A stretch of 64,000 bases of DNA from positions 227,265 to 291,264 of the forward strand of contig NZ_AORV01000021.1 in assembly GCF_000350485.1 (NCBI RefSeq). Direction: 5' to 3'. Source of the stretch: Ruminiclostridium cellobioparum subsp. termitidis CT1112. GTDB lineage: Bacteria; Bacillota; Clostridia; Acetivibrionales; DSM-1351. Shown in pieces: positions 42,827 to 53,471 of this stretch. The notes under the pieces are model-generated. The model worked only from the letters and a program-made list of their open reading frames with translations. It was not told where the DNA came from and made no database searches. Every line of letters begins with the position of its first letter. The stretch's first letter is position 1. The position numbers were made by a program, and so were the translations under genes.

Positions 42827-43306
42827 TCACTTTTTAAACTTGTTTAATACATCCTCTTCTATACATTCAGGAACAAGTCCCCTGATATTTCCGCCATATC
42901 TCGCCAGTTCCTTGACCATGCTGGAACTTAAAAAAGAAAAATTAATATTTGACATCATAAAAAGCGTTTCAATATCCGGTGCCATTTTTTGATTCAACAG
43001 GGCCATTTGCAGTTCGTACTCAAAATCAGACACAGCTCTGAGCCCTTTTATGATAACATTTGCATTCTTTTGAGCCACGTAATCCACAAGCAGTCCCGAA
43101 AAACAATCTATTTCCACATTCTTGCAGTGGCTGACCGCCCTTTTCAGTAAATTTACCCTCTCCTCCATTGAAAACAGAGGTTGTTTGTTATGGCTGATCA
43201 GCACAGCTACTATTAATTTGTCACATATCTTTGAGGCCCTGTCTATTATGTCCATATGTCCATTTGTAACCGGGTCAAAACTGCCTGGATATATAAATGT
43301 ATTCAT
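42827..43306 (-). CDS. coaD: Phosphopantetheine adenylyltransferase
   Basis: 159 residues. Nucleotidyltransferase HxGH motif [19 protein letters not shown] at the start, [14 protein letters not shown], and the ISSxxVRE-type tail [13 protein letters not shown]. Fourth step of coenzyme A synthesis: 4'-phosphopantetheine plus ATP to dephospho-CoA. ATG 43306 with AGGATGA upstream. Part of the recG-rsmD-coaD transcript. Confidence 0.96.
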   Translation of the reverse strand: MNTFIYPGSFDPVTNGHMDIIDRASKICDKLIVAVLISHNKQPLFSMEERVNLLKRAVSHCKNVEIDCFSGLLVDYVAQKNANVIIKGLRAVSDFEYELQMALLNQKMAPDIETLFMMSNINFSFLSSSMVKELARYGGNIRGLVPECIEEDVLNKFKK

Positions 43307-43320
43307 CGATTCATCCTTTA

Positions 43321-43896
43321 TTAGTTTCTTTTATAAAAAGTCAATTTCGTACTCCCGTATACCTGTACTTTTGAAATTACCATGCAGCCGGTACTTTCCG
43401 GAAGTTCATCCGATATATCTGTTTCAGCGATAATAATAAATTTTTCATCTAAAACACCGTAATCTTCCAAATGCTGCAGGATTTGAGGTATGATTCCCTT
43501 TTTGTACGGTGGATCTAGGAAAATTATATCAAATTTTTGTCCGTGTTGGGAGAGTTTTTTTAATATTAATGCCGCTTCTCCCAAAAAAACCCCGGCTTTT
43601 TCAGTCATTTTAGTATGTTCAAGATTTTTTTCAATTATCTGAATACATTTTTCATTCTGGTCCGTGAATACGGCACTTTCCGCCCCTCTGCTCAGGGCTT
43701 CTATTCCAAGGCTGCCTGAGCCTGCAAACAGATCCAGTACTTTTGAATTCTCAATATAGGGTGCCAGTATATTAAAAAGATTTTCCTTTACCCTGTCTGT
43801 GGTAGGTCTGGTGCCCGCACCTTCAAGAGTCTGAAGTTTCAAGCCTTTAGCGCTTCCTGCTACAACTCTGAGAATGATTATCCCCCCTGTCGGCAT
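43321..43896 (-). CDS. rsmD: 16S rRNA (guanine-966-N2)-methyltransferase
   Basis: 191 residues from ATG 43896. SAM motif [20 protein letters not shown] and the DPPY-type catalytic IFLDPPY are present, as are RVVAGSAKG and [13 protein letters not shown]. The ATG at 43896 has no good ribosome site. An ATT at 43875-43873, just before [10 protein letters not shown] where homologues usually begin, has AGGGGGG 6 bases upstream, so the true start could be that unusual codon. The gene begins 10 bases after recG ends. Confidence 0.93.
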   Translation of the reverse strand: MPTGGIIILRVVAGSAKGLKLQTLEGAGTRPTTDRVKENLFNILAPYIENSKVLDLFAGSGSLGIEALSRGAESAVFTDQNEKCIQIIEKNLEHTKMTEKAGVFLGEAALILKKLSQHGQKFDIIFLDPPYKKGIIPQILQHLEDYGVLDEKFIIIAETDISDELPESTGCMVISKVQVYGSTKLTFYKRN

Positions 43897-43906
43897 GTGG
43901 TTTTGT

Positions 43907-45979
43907 TTATGATAGTGTTACTTTTTCTCCAAAGTAATTGGACAGATATCCCTTCAGCTTTTTATTCCCTTTAAGTCCCGGATCAATCTCCAGCAGTTCT
44001 TTGGCACTTTCCTGGGCAAGTTTCAGTACTTCAATATCCCTGTACAGGTTTGCAATTTTCAACTCAGGCAGGCCGTGCTGCTTTGTTCCGAAAAAATCAC
44101 CGGGCCCCCTGATTTCGAGATCCTTTTCAGAAATTACAAAACCGTCATTGGATTGTGACATTATTTTCATACGTTCACGTGAAACCTGGGATTTTGACTG
44201 ATTAAAAAGAACACAGTAGGATTGTTCGGCTCCCCTGCCCACTCTTCCCCTCAACTGGTGCAGCTGTGCCAGTCCGAATCTTTCGGCATTTTCTATTACC
44301 ATGAGCGTGGCATTGGGCACATTCACCCCCACTTCGATTATGGTAGTGGATACCAGGATACTGATTTCGCCGGCAACAAAGCTCTTCATAATGGCTTCCT
44401 TTTCTGCAGCTTTCATTTTGCCGTGTATTATCCCCACTTTCAGATCTTTAAAAACATTATTGCTTATTTCCTCTGCTGTAATAACAGCCGATTTTGCCTC
44501 TATTTCCTCGGATTCCTCAACCAGCGGACAGACAATGTATACCTGTCGGCCCTCCATAACCTTTTCCCTTATAAATTTATTTATACGTTCTCTCATAGCC
44601 TCATTCACCGTATAAGTCTTAATGGGCTTTCTGCCCGGAGGCAGCTGGTCTATTATGGAAATGTCCAGATCCCCATAAAGTATTAGCGCCAGTGTCCGCG
44701 GTATAGGAGTGGCAGTCATGACCAGAACATCCGGATTCTGACCCTTTTCGGCCAGTATGGTTCTCTGGCGGACACCGAACCGGTGCTGTTCGTCAGTCAC
44801 TACCAGCCCCAGTTTTTGAAATTGTACCGCAGCCTCTATCAGGGCATGTGTTCCGATAACCACATCTATTCTGCCCTCACTCAAGCCCTCAAAAACCCAT
44901 TGCTTTTGCTTCTTTGGCTGACTGCTGGACAGGAGCTCTACAGAGATATTATACTGCTCAAATAAAGGTTTTATAGATTTAAAATGCTGTTCAGCCAAAA
45001 TTTCGGTGGGCACCATCAGTGCGCCCTGGTATCCGCATTTCACAGCCTTGAACAGGGCCAGCACGGCAATTATTGTCTTACCTGAACCCACGTCCCCCTG
45101 TACAAGTCTGTTCATTACATTTTCGCTTTCCATGTCCTTTTCAACTTCATACAGAACTCTTTTCTGTGCAGCAGTCAGCTCAAAAGGCAGTGCTTGCAGG
45201 AAAGAATCCATTTCAGGAGGTTTGTGAAAGCGTATGCCAAAACCGGAATCGGCCGCAAGGCTTTTGTAATTGAGCAGACCAAGCTGGAGCATGAAAAGCT
45301 CTTCAAAAACCAGTCTGTATCTGGCCTCTTCCTTTTGTGCAAAGGATTCGGGAAAATGTATCTGCTTTATGCATTCAACAAATCCGGAAAGGTTGTACTT
45401 TTTTCTTACATTCCCGGGCAGCATGTCCTCCATTTGTGTGCCGTCAAGAGTTTTTAGTGTTTCCTGCATAATAACTCTTATTACATTCTGTCCCAGATTT
45501 TTAGTGGAAGGATATACTGGAAATATTTTCAGGCTCTTCTTCATATCGTCGCTGCCAGCCAATTCAAATACCGGGTTTACAATCTGAAGCTTGTTTAATT
45601 TTCTGTCGGCTTTCCCATAAAAAATATAATTTGAACCCACTGCAAGTGAATTTTTAACATATTGCTGGTTAAACCATACCGCAGTTATTTTACCGGTACT
45701 GTCCCGCACCGAAACTTTCGATATCACCATACCCCTTCTTGGCCTGGCCTCACTTACATTTGAAACCACCGTACCCTCAAAAGAGCAGACTTCCCCATGT
45801 TCAAGATCGGCTATGTTTTTTATCCTGCTCCTGTCTTCATAATCCCTGGGATAATAGGTCAGAAGATCATATACCGATCTGATGTCAAGCTTCTCAAAAA
45901 GTGACAGTCTGGATTCTCCAACTCCCTTGACATATCTGATGGATTTATTTTTTAAATCTTCAAAAGCAATTAAATTCAA
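43907..45979 (-). CDS. recG: ATP-dependent DNA helicase RecG
   Basis: 690 residues. The wedge domain (OB fold) precedes helicase motifs: I GDVGSGKT, II DEQHRFG, III MTATPIPRT, IV-VI with STTIIEVGVNVPNAT and QLRGRVGRG. It remodels stalled replication forks. The start is a TTG at 45979 with GGAGGT 4 bases upstream; no ATG nearby competes. rsmD and coaD follow. Confidence 0.97.
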   Translation of the reverse strand: MNLIAFEDLKNKSIRYVKGVGESRLSLFEKLDIRSVYDLLTYYPRDYEDRSRIKNIADLEHGEVCSFEGTVVSNVSEARPRRGMVISKVSVRDSTGKITAVWFNQQYVKNSLAVGSNYIFYGKADRKLNKLQIVNPVFELAGSDDMKKSLKIFPVYPSTKNLGQNVIRVIMQETLKTLDGTQMEDMLPGNVRKKYNLSGFVECIKQIHFPESFAQKEEARYRLVFEELFMLQLGLLNYKSLAADSGFGIRFHKPPEMDSFLQALPFELTAAQKRVLYEVEKDMESENVMNRLVQGDVGSGKTIIAVLALFKAVKCGYQGALMVPTEILAEQHFKSIKPLFEQYNISVELLSSSQPKKQKQWVFEGLSEGRIDVVIGTHALIEAAVQFQKLGLVVTDEQHRFGVRQRTILAEKGQNPDVLVMTATPIPRTLALILYGDLDISIIDQLPPGRKPIKTYTVNEAMRERINKFIREKVMEGRQVYIVCPLVEESEEIEAKSAVITAEEISNNVFKDLKVGIIHGKMKAAEKEAIMKSFVAGEISILVSTTIIEVGVNVPNATLMVIENAERFGLAQLHQLRGRVGRGAEQSYCVLFNQSKSQVSRERMKIMSQSNDGFVISEKDLEIRGPGDFFGTKQHGLPELKIANLYRDIEVLKLAQESAKELLEIDPGLKGNKKLKGYLSNYFGEKVTLS

Positions 45980-46107
45980 GCCTACCTCCAGAGATCATTC
46001 AATAGGTAATCAACATATAAATTAATTTTAACATAAAAGACGTAAAGAAGAAAACTTATATCAAAAATGTAAACAAACTGAAAACCTGAAAAACCGAAAA
46101 TAATTAA

Positions 46108-46150
46108 AGAAACACAGACCCTGCTTTTATTGCATTGTCTGTGTTTCTTG
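46108..46150 (-). terminator. Terminator of the PKS/NRPS operon
   Basis: AAGAAACACAGAC (46108-46120) pairs exactly with GTCTGTGTTTCTT (46138-46150), a 13-bp stem, with TTTAATTATTTT following on the minus strand. It separates the operon from recG, 60 bases past the PKS stop. Confidence 0.9.
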
Positions 46151-46212
46151 TCCATGGTATTTGAAAAATTCCAGACTGACTGACGGCACAAACTGCACTG
46201 TTGCCGGTGTAC

Positions 46213-49200
46213 CTATGGAATACGCAGTAAATCTGCCTTCAGCATTTCCAGACTCCTTTTCCTCTCCTCCGGATCCATAACAGGAAGCTTTTCCATTTTC
46301 ACCAGCTGCAATACTGAGGGGACAGGTTTACTTTCATGCCGGATGGCGGTCTGAACCGGAACAGGCCGGACCACTGTTTCTGCTTCAGCAGCATTAACCA
46401 ATGAATCATCCTTGAAGGAAACCTTATAGGCTTGATATTCAAATGGATATGTGGGCAGAGGTATCCTCCCGGTATTTTTTCCGTAGAGCCTCCCCGGATT
46501 GAATCTGGCTCCGCAGGTATATAAACCTGCCAGAAGCCTATTCACAGGCTCCTCGGATAATGGTTCCGACAGATCTCCGGAAAACATTCCGAAGGCCTTA
46601 CTGTTGTATTGTTTCAGGTTTTCACAGCTTGACTTTATAAAAATCAGAGCATCATCCTTACCTGCCGAGGAATTGATCCATCCTGCGTTGACTTTGAAAT
46701 TGTAAATCTCCCGGTTTTGCACATACCAGACAAGATTTTCGTTTGAAACCGGACCCTGCTCCGTGATTACCTCACAGTTGCCGAACAAAGCCGCAGTTAT
46801 TCCTTCCGACTCCTCAGCAACGGGGTTTATCTCACAAACCATGGCAGCCGCTTGCTTTAGTGAAACAAGTCCTGTTAACGCCATTGCTGCGGCAATTCCT
46901 GTTCCTCCTGTAAAAATGCCTGACGGTACAACATCAAAATCGTGCAGCAGAACACCCGTAGCATAATGGAAGGAAAATAACCTGACCCTGTCATGAACAA
47001 TCCCATCCCTGGTGTCCGCACATTCAGTGCATATGTCCATGCACTTCCCATAAGCTTCGTCAAATATCCTGTACCGTTTCCCGATTGTGTCAACAAGGCC
47101 CTCACTTAATGGCTCTTCATCCTGCATCACAAGATAAACAGGCATTTCTCTGTTGGGATTGGAACGGCCTTTAAAAATATTGCCTTGCAAATTGCCATTT
47201 TCAATGGCTTCCAAAGTCTCAAGCAGCTCCTCTTTGTTACTGATTGTGGCTGCCAGCTTAAAGGACATTTCCTTTTGCGCATTATTCATGGTATAGCAGA
47301 CAGAACCTGCATCCACACCGCTTTGGATCACATAATCCTTTAATTTGGCGGCAATTGTTTTTATCACTTTTTCATTTCTTCCGGTTAGTGTAAGAATATA
47401 TGGCGTTTTCTCGTAAGCTTCCTGCTCCGCTTCTGTTGCCGGTGCCTCCTCAAGGATCACATGAGCGTTGGTCCCTCCAAACCCGAAAGCATTGACACCC
47501 GCTCTCCTGGGGAAATCCCCCGTACTCTCCCATTTCTTCGGTGCCTTGCTGATTACATAAAAGGGAGAGCTTTCAAAGTTGATATTGGGGTTTGGCCTGT
47601 CAAAATTCACCGTATGGGGAAGCATTCTGTTATTAAGGGCCAGAACCACCTTGATCAGACTTACGATTCCTGCCGCCGACAGCATATGGCCAATGGCTGC
47701 TTTGGCTGATCCTATACCGCAAAAAGTTTTTTTATCGGTAAAAGTTCTCATGGCAAGAGTCATTCCCTCAACCTCAATAGGATCCCCCAACGGCGTACCT
47801 GTACCATGGGTCTCGATATACGAAATGGTTTCGGGATTTATTCCGGACTTCAGGTAAGCGTTTCTAATGGTTTCGGCCTGACCCTGGGGCCTTGGTGCCG
47901 TTATTCCCTGGGATCGGCCGTCATTGTTAATTGCAGAGCCTTTAATAACCGCATAAATGAAATCCTTATCCTGTAAGGCCTTTTTTAAAGGTTTAAGCAA
48001 TACAGCTCCAGACCCTTCGGAAAGTACCAGCCCATCCGCCCTGTTATCAAAGGGATAGCAGGCTCCCGTGGGAGATAGCGCCGTCACTCGGCTCAAGCAG
48101 ATAAAGGGAGTGGGATTCAGATTAAGATTGACTCCTCCGGCAATTGCCATATCGGCCTGACCGGAGCGCAGATTTTCACAGGCGAGGTGTACAGCCACAA
48201 GTGAGGAGGAGCAGGCAGAATTGACAATCAGGCTGGGTCCGGTCAGGTTCAGGCAGTGGCTGACCCTTGCGGCTATTTCATTAAGACCGTTACCTGCCAC
48301 CGCATCGGCAACCATTTTAGCCGGCTCAAGTGTTTTTAGAATACCTGACAAGATCTTTTCCTGCTTGTCTTTCTCCAGACTCTTGAAAGCTTCATTCTCC
48401 CCCAATTTTCTCTTAATCCTCATATACGAATTGTAACCTGCAAAATGTTCCATATATGTATTCTGCTCTGTGCCTGCAAATACTCCTATGCGGTTTGTAC
48501 AGTGTTTTCCCCCGTAACCGGCAGATTGAAGGGCTTCCCATGCCACCATCAAAAAAATACGCTGCTGCGGATCCATTACTTCTGCTTCGTTGGGTGAGAT
48601 TCCGAAAAACAAGGGGTCAAAATCGTAAGGATTACGGATAAAACCACCTTTTTTACTATACATGGTATGAGCAGAGCCGGAATCGGTACTGTAGAATTCT
48701 TCCGCGTCCCAGCGTTCGGCAGGGATGTCCCCTATGACACACTTTCCTTCCTTTATAATATCCCAGTACTCCGTAAGGGTATTGGCCCCCGGCACCCGTA
48801 AGCTCATACCGATAATAGCAATGTCATCATCTTCCGCTCCATGAGCTGCCTCACAGGCCTGACCGGGTTTCGTTTCAGCGGGACTGCCTGCTTCTCCGGC
48901 CTGTTTCAAGGTATTCTCAATATATCGTATCAATTCCTCAGGAGTCTGGTACTCAAATACCAGAGTAGGATACAGCTCCATGTTCAGCAGTCGGCTTATG
49001 TCGCTGATCACCCTGGTTGCACCTATGGAATCCAGTCCGATTTCCATGAAGTTGGCGGATATATCAAGCTGTTCTTCCGGGATACCCAGATATCCCGCAA
49101 TCAATTTTAATACCTGCTCCCTTACATTTTTAACAGGCAGTACACTATTTCCCTTTGAGAAACTTTTCTCAAATGCTGTTTTCTCTATTACCGGCAAGGT

Positions 49201-52200
49201 TGGGCTTTTTCCGGTAACCGGGATCAGGTCCAGAATATGAACAACACTTTCCTGCTTAAACCGAAGGGCCGGAAGAAAGGCAGCAGCTGCTGTTTCGGCT
49301 TTCAACGGATTGAGTCCCTGGGCCTTGACAGCCAAAAGCGTTGCATCCCCGAATTTTTGAACCATGCCCTTCTCAGCCCATAATGAATAGTTTAATGCCA
49401 CTGTCTTTCCGGGAGCACCAACCGAATTTCTATAATATGTGTAGCCATCTAAGAAAGCGTTGGCAGCAGCATAGTCTCCAAGTCCTGCAGACCATGATTT
49501 TCTGGAGGCAGAAACCGAAGACAGAGCTGCAAAAAATTTTAACGGCTGATCCCTGGTAACCAGATCAGTGATAATTGTCCCCTGAACCTTCGGCTGCAGT
49601 ACCTTTTTAATTATATCAAGTTCCTTGGACAGAAGCTGGAAGGAGGACGCATCCCATAAACCCGCGGCATGAACCACTCCATTGACCGGCCCCCATTCCC
49701 GGTTAACGGTTTGGATCAATTCCTTCATTTGTTCCGGATCATTGACATCAACCGGATAATAGGCAGCTTTTGAACCAGCCTGCTCAATGGACTTAAGTAC
49801 TTCCAATTTATCCGCAATTGAAGGATCAGCATCCGATGATACAGCCTTTTCTCCCCCGGGCAATGGCTTTCTGCCGGTTAATATCAGGTTCAGCTTTGCC
49901 TGCCCTGCAAGTACCTTGCAAATTTCACCCGCTACCGGGCCGGTTCCGCCGGTGACCAAATAGGTTTCTCCGTCAATGAATTCCACTTCCTGCTGCTGAT
50001 TGCTCTCATCCATCTTTTGAAGTTTACGGACATATCTGCATCCCTTGCGCACAGCTGCCATTGATTCGTCCGGAAATCCGGAGTTTAATTCCCTGACGGC
50101 AGCCTCCAGCAGTTCTTTTCCGGTGGGATATTCAGCCATGTCCAGATCAAGCACACACAATTCAATTCCGTTATTTTCCTGGTCTGCAGCAAGTCCTAAA
50201 GCTGCTGCCATAAACTGATGAGGATTTTGTGAAGTATCTCCTTCCATAACCGGGGACATGCGATTGGTTACAACCATTACCCTTGACTTCCCTGCCCGTT
50301 CAGCTAGGGCCTTTCCAAGGTGTATCAGGCTGAAAGCCCCCTGTTCCAGCAGTGTATCGTTTGCCAGTATTTCCTGCGGATTGCAGCATTCCTGCTGACA
50401 ATTCCACAGGTGGAGTACGTTGACCTGCTGTTCCGGAATATTTTCAAGAACTTTCTTAAAGTGGGCTGAATTGCCCGGATTTACGGTGAAAAACCCATCA
50501 CCGTCAAAATTATATTCCCTTCCGCAAACTACCTGGAAAGCTTTGTTATAATGCAAATTCTGCCACTCCGAAAGAATGTCCTGCATACTTCCGTCATGTA
50601 TTATAATTAAGGAACCGTCCCTGTCAATCTGCTCCTCTATCCGTTCCTCCCTATCCCATGCCCACCGATGAAACAGCTTTTTAAACACGGCTGTGCTGCC
50701 CGAGCTGCCAAAATCCGGTTTGAAAGTCCTGTGTTTGAATGGATATGTGCCCAAGGGCAGAATCCTGGGTTTACTGTTGTAATCAAGCTTTCTCAAATCC
50801 AAATTTAAACCGTTGCCGTACAGACTGCCAAGTGTGTCGAGAAGGACATGAAGCCCTTTCTTTTTCCGGTCCTGTGTCTCCCATATCAGGATATCCTTTG
50901 GGTCCGCCGCACCCCGGGCCATACCCGACAATATTTTATCCGGCCCCACCTCTATAAAGCTGTTAACACCCATTTCCCCGGCACGTTTCACACTCTGTTC
51001 GAATTTGACCGCGCTGAGGATATGTTTGGTCCAATAGCCGGTATCCGGTGCTTCGGTCATCACATCACCGGTGACATTTGAAATGATAGGAATGACAGGC
51101 CGACAAAATTCAACCTTGTTCAGCGCTTCTTCAAATATCTCCAGCATGGGGTTCATTAAAGGGGTGTGGAAGGCCTGGGATACCTTGAGCTTTTTGCAGA
51201 CAATACCGTTTTTCTGGAGCAGGTCGGCAAATTCCTCCAGAGTATGGGAATATCCCGATACAACCTGATGCGTGGCGTTATAGGCTCCAATCCATAATCT
51301 GTCCCTGAATGGTGCTATGAGTTCTTCCACCTTGCCGGCAGGAGCAAATACAGCCGCCATTGAGCCATCCGCCTTTAATTCCTGCATCAGTCTGCCACGC
51401 AGAGCAACCAACCCAGCTGCATCTCTGAGGCTGATACAACCTGCCAGGCATGCCGCTACCCATTCTCCGAGGCTGTGACCCATCATATATACCGGTTGTA
51501 TACCCAATGACATTAAGTATTTACCGATTGCATAATCCATTGAAAAAACCACCGGCTGGGTTATACCGGTTTGCGATAAAACCGGTTCGTCGGCTTTTAC
51601 ACCGAAAATCAGGTCTATGATGGAATTATCAAGATGAGGTTTAAATGCATCCGAGCATTGGTCCAAAATGTCCCTGAAACCTGGAAGGCACTCATACAGT
51701 TCTTTTCCCATGCCGACATACTGAGACCCCTGTCCTGTAAACATGAAGGCTGCTCTAATCTTTTTCTTTCCAAAAAAATCTGTGCGGGCAGCACTTTTTA
51801 ACCGGCCCAGAAGTTCTTCACCGGAGGAAGCTGCAGCGGAATAACGGTACTTTCCGTAATTCTCCCTGGTACTCAAGGTGAAACAAATGTCCTCCAGCCT
51901 GTACTCAGGGTGGACCTCCATATCTGCTGCCAGGTTTTGAATTTTTGCATACAGTGATTCTTCACTGTGGGAGGAAATACACAAGATACCAGCCGCTGCC
52001 GGTACCGTTTCAGTAAGAGAATGATTTGCTGTTTCGGGCGGCTCCTCCAATACCATGTGGCAGTTGGTTCCTCCAAACCCAAAGGAATTAATGGCGGCTG
52101 TCCGCTTTTTACCCTTGAGTTTCTTCCACTCCTGGGCTTCCTTAAGCACTTTAAAAGGGGTTTGTTCAAATTTGATAAGCGGATTTGGTGTGTTTACATT

Positions 52201-53469
52201 GACCACCGGCGGCTTTATACCATAATCCAATGCCATCAACACCTTGATAAAGCTGGCGATTCCGGCGGCATTCAATAAATGTCCTATATTGGCCTTTACC
52301 GAACCTATAGCAATGGACTGTTTCTGCGGATCCCAACCGCCAAAAGCTTTGGCCAGTGCCCGTATTTCACTTGGGTCGCCGATAGTCGTGCCGGTACCGT
52401 GAGCTTCCACATACTGTATATCGCACGGGTTCATTCCGTATTTTTTATAAAGTGCTTCGATTACCTCCCTTTGTCCGTCGGGGTTAGGGGCCATAACACC
52501 AATGGAACGGCCATCGTTATTTATCATACTGGCCTTTATGACACCCAGAATCCGGTCTCCGTCAGCCACCGCTTTATCAAATGCTTTTAGCATGACCATT
52601 CCAGCCCCTTCGCCGGGCACGAAACCGTCGGCTCCGGCATCAAAAACGCGGCATTCTCCACTGTTGGAAAGAGCCCCCGCATAACTGAAATACAGATAAG
52701 GTGTTGGTGTCAGCAGGAGATTAATGCCACCTGCAACAGCCATATCACACTCCCCGCGCTGTATTGCTTCACATGCCAGGTGGATGGTCACAAGCGCCGA
52801 GGAACAAGCCGTATCCACTACAATACTGGGACCTTTGAGATTAAATTCCTGAGATACCCTGGATGCTACCATATTGGGAATATTATCTACCAGAATGTTG
52901 GGATGGGGCTCAGTTTTTCCAAACCTGTTCTTCCATTCCTCCATAATTTCAGCTTGCTGTTTATCCGAAAGCGCCGAGAAACTGTTAAATTCCTGAAACC
53001 TCTCCATTTGGAGTGTATTGAGATGAAATTCGTAAAATTGGTTCACACCCGGACTAAGGTACAAACCTACCAATTTCTTTTCCATTTCACCTTTGTTATA
53101 TCCTGCCCTTTCCACAAGCTCATGGAACAGTTCCAGCATGATCCTTTGCTGAGGGTCCATAATGGCCGCTTCCCGGTCGTCAATGTTAAACATTTCGGGT
53201 TCGAAGCCGTATACATCCTCAATAAATGCCCCGGTCCTACAACCGGTCTTACCGAAGACCGTCTCAGGGCTGTAATACTGGTCGATGCTCCACCTGTCCG
53301 AAGGCACTTCCTTGAAGCTGCACCTTCCATTTACAATATTGTCCCAGAAAGCTTCGGGTGTGTCAGCATCCGGAAATCGGCAGGCCGCCGCAATCACAGC
53401 AATTTCTCTGCAAACCGTTGACGCCTCTGGAGTGTTATTTGTTAAATTTTCTTTTTTTGTTTTTTTCAT
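46213..53469 (-). CDS. Type I polyketide synthase: KS-AT-KR-ACP-KS-AT(degenerate)
   Basis: 2418 residues from ATG 53469 (AGGGGG upstream, 2 bases after the MFS stop). KS1 covers ~24-455 with DTACSSAL, EAHGTGT and KANIGHL. AT ~575-860 has GHSLGE (Ser near 666) and a malonyl-type QAFHTPLM. KR ~1165-1440 has TGGTGPVAG, SSVSAS and GDYAAANAF (Ser, Tyr and Asn present). ACP ~1440-1515 carries GLDSIG. KS2 ~1548-1985 has NSACSSSL, ETHGTGT and AKAAIGHM, so it is intact. A last AT-like region ~2010-2340 has lost its active Ser (GGTGIA where GHSLGE would be) and is probably inactive. No ACP, DH or release domain follows KS2. The second module probably continues on the NRPS, which starts with two ACPs. 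Confidence 0.95.
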   Translation of the reverse strand: MKKTKKENLTNNTPEASTVCREIAVIAAACRFPDADTPEAFWDNIVNGRCSFKEVPSDRWSIDQYYSPETVFGKTGCRTGAFIEDVYGFEPEMFNIDDREAAIMDPQQRIMLELFHELVERAGYNKGEMEKKLVGLYLSPGVNQFYEFHLNTLQMERFQEFNSFSALSDKQQAEIMEEWKNRFGKTEPHPNILVDNIPNMVASRVSQEFNLKGPSIVVDTACSSALVTIHLACEAIQRGECDMAVAGGINLLLTPTPYLYFSYAGALSNSGECRVFDAGADGFVPGEGAGMVMLKAFDKAVADGDRILGVIKASMINNDGRSIGVMAPNPDGQREVIEALYKKYGMNPCDIQYVEAHGTGTTIGDPSEIRALAKAFGGWDPQKQSIAIGSVKANIGHLLNAAGIASFIKVLMALDYGIKPPVVNVNTPNPLIKFEQTPFKVLKEAQEWKKLKGKKRTAAINSFGFGGTNCHMVLEEPPETANHSLTETVPAAAGILCISSHSEESLYAKIQNLAADMEVHPEYRLEDICFTLSTRENYGKYRYSAAASSGEELLGRLKSAARTDFFGKKKIRAAFMFTGQGSQYVGMGKELYECLPGFRDILDQCSDAFKPHLDNSIIDLIFGVKADEPVLSQTGITQPVVFSMDYAIGKYLMSLGIQPVYMMGHSLGEWVAACLAGCISLRDAAGLVALRGRLMQELKADGSMAAVFAPAGKVEELIAPFRDRLWIGAYNATHQVVSGYSHTLEEFADLLQKNGIVCKKLKVSQAFHTPLMNPMLEIFEEALNKVEFCRPVIPIISNVTGDVMTEAPDTGYWTKHILSAVKFEQSVKRAGEMGVNSFIEVGPDKILSGMARGAADPKDILIWETQDRKKKGLHVLLDTLGSLYGNGLNLDLRKLDYNSKPRILPLGTYPFKHRTFKPDFGSSGSTAVFKKLFHRWAWDREERIEEQIDRDGSLIIIHDGSMQDILSEWQNLHYNKAFQVVCGREYNFDGDGFFTVNPGNSAHFKKVLENIPEQQVNVLHLWNCQQECCNPQEILANDTLLEQGAFSLIHLGKALAERAGKSRVMVVTNRMSPVMEGDTSQNPHQFMAAALGLAADQENNGIELCVLDLDMAEYPTGKELLEAAVRELNSGFPDESMAAVRKGCRYVRKLQKMDESNQQQEVEFIDGETYLVTGGTGPVAGEICKVLAGQAKLNLILTGRKPLPGGEKAVSSDADPSIADKLEVLKSIEQAGSKAAYYPVDVNDPEQMKELIQTVNREWGPVNGVVHAAGLWDASSFQLLSKELDIIKKVLQPKVQGTIITDLVTRDQPLKFFAALSSVSASRKSWSAGLGDYAAANAFLDGYTYYRNSVGAPGKTVALNYSLWAEKGMVQKFGDATLLAVKAQGLNPLKAETAAAAFLPALRFKQESVVHILDLIPVTGKSPTLPVIEKTAFEKSFSKGNSVLPVKNVREQVLKLIAGYLGIPEEQLDISANFMEIGLDSIGATRVISDISRLLNMELYPTLVFEYQTPEELIRYIENTLKQAGEAGSPAETKPGQACEAAHGAEDDDIAIIGMSLRVPGANTLTEYWDIIKEGKCVIGDIPAERWDAEEFYSTDSGSAHTMYSKKGGFIRNPYDFDPLFFGISPNEAEVMDPQQRIFLMVAWEALQSAGYGGKHCTNRIGVFAGTEQNTYMEHFAGYNSYMRIKRKLGENEAFKSLEKDKQEKILSGILKTLEPAKMVADAVAGNGLNEIAARVSHCLNLTGPSLIVNSACSSSLVAVHLACENLRSGQADMAIAGGVNLNLNPTPFICLSRVTALSPTGACYPFDNRADGLVLSEGSGAVLLKPLKKALQDKDFIYAVIKGSAINNDGRSQGITAPRPQGQAETIRNAYLKSGINPETISYIETHGTGTPLGDPIEVEGMTLAMRTFTDKKTFCGIGSAKAAIGHMLSAAGIVSLIKVVLALNNRMLPHTVNFDRPNPNINFESSPFYVISKAPKKWESTGDFPRRAGVNAFGFGGTNAHVILEEAPATEAEQEAYEKTPYILTLTGRNEKVIKTIAAKLKDYVIQSGVDAGSVCYTMNNAQKEMSFKLAATISNKEELLETLEAIENGNLQGNIFKGRSNPNREMPVYLVMQDEEPLSEGLVDTIGKRYRIFDEAYGKCMDICTECADTRDGIVHDRVRLFSFHYATGVLLHDFDVVPSGIFTGGTGIAAAMALTGLVSLKQAAAMVCEINPVAEESEGITAALFGNCEVITEQGPVSNENLVWYVQNREIYNFKVNAGWINSSAGKDDALIFIKSSCENLKQYNSKAFGMFSGDLSEPLSEEPVNRLLAGLYTCGARFNPGRLYGKNTGRIPLPTYPFEYQAYKVSFKDDSLVNAAEAETVVRPVPVQTAIRHESKPVPSVLQLVKMEKLPVMDPEERKRSLEMLKADLLRIP

Positions 53470-53471
53470 TT

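Noticed and set aside
45982..46191. 69-residue minus-strand open frame between recG and the PKS terminator
   Set aside because: It overlaps the strong operon terminator hairpin, lacks a ribosome site and has an unprotein-like composition.
51276..51463. Internal minus-strand frame inside the PKS AT domain
   Set aside because: Out-of-frame shadow of the PKS with no ribosome site.
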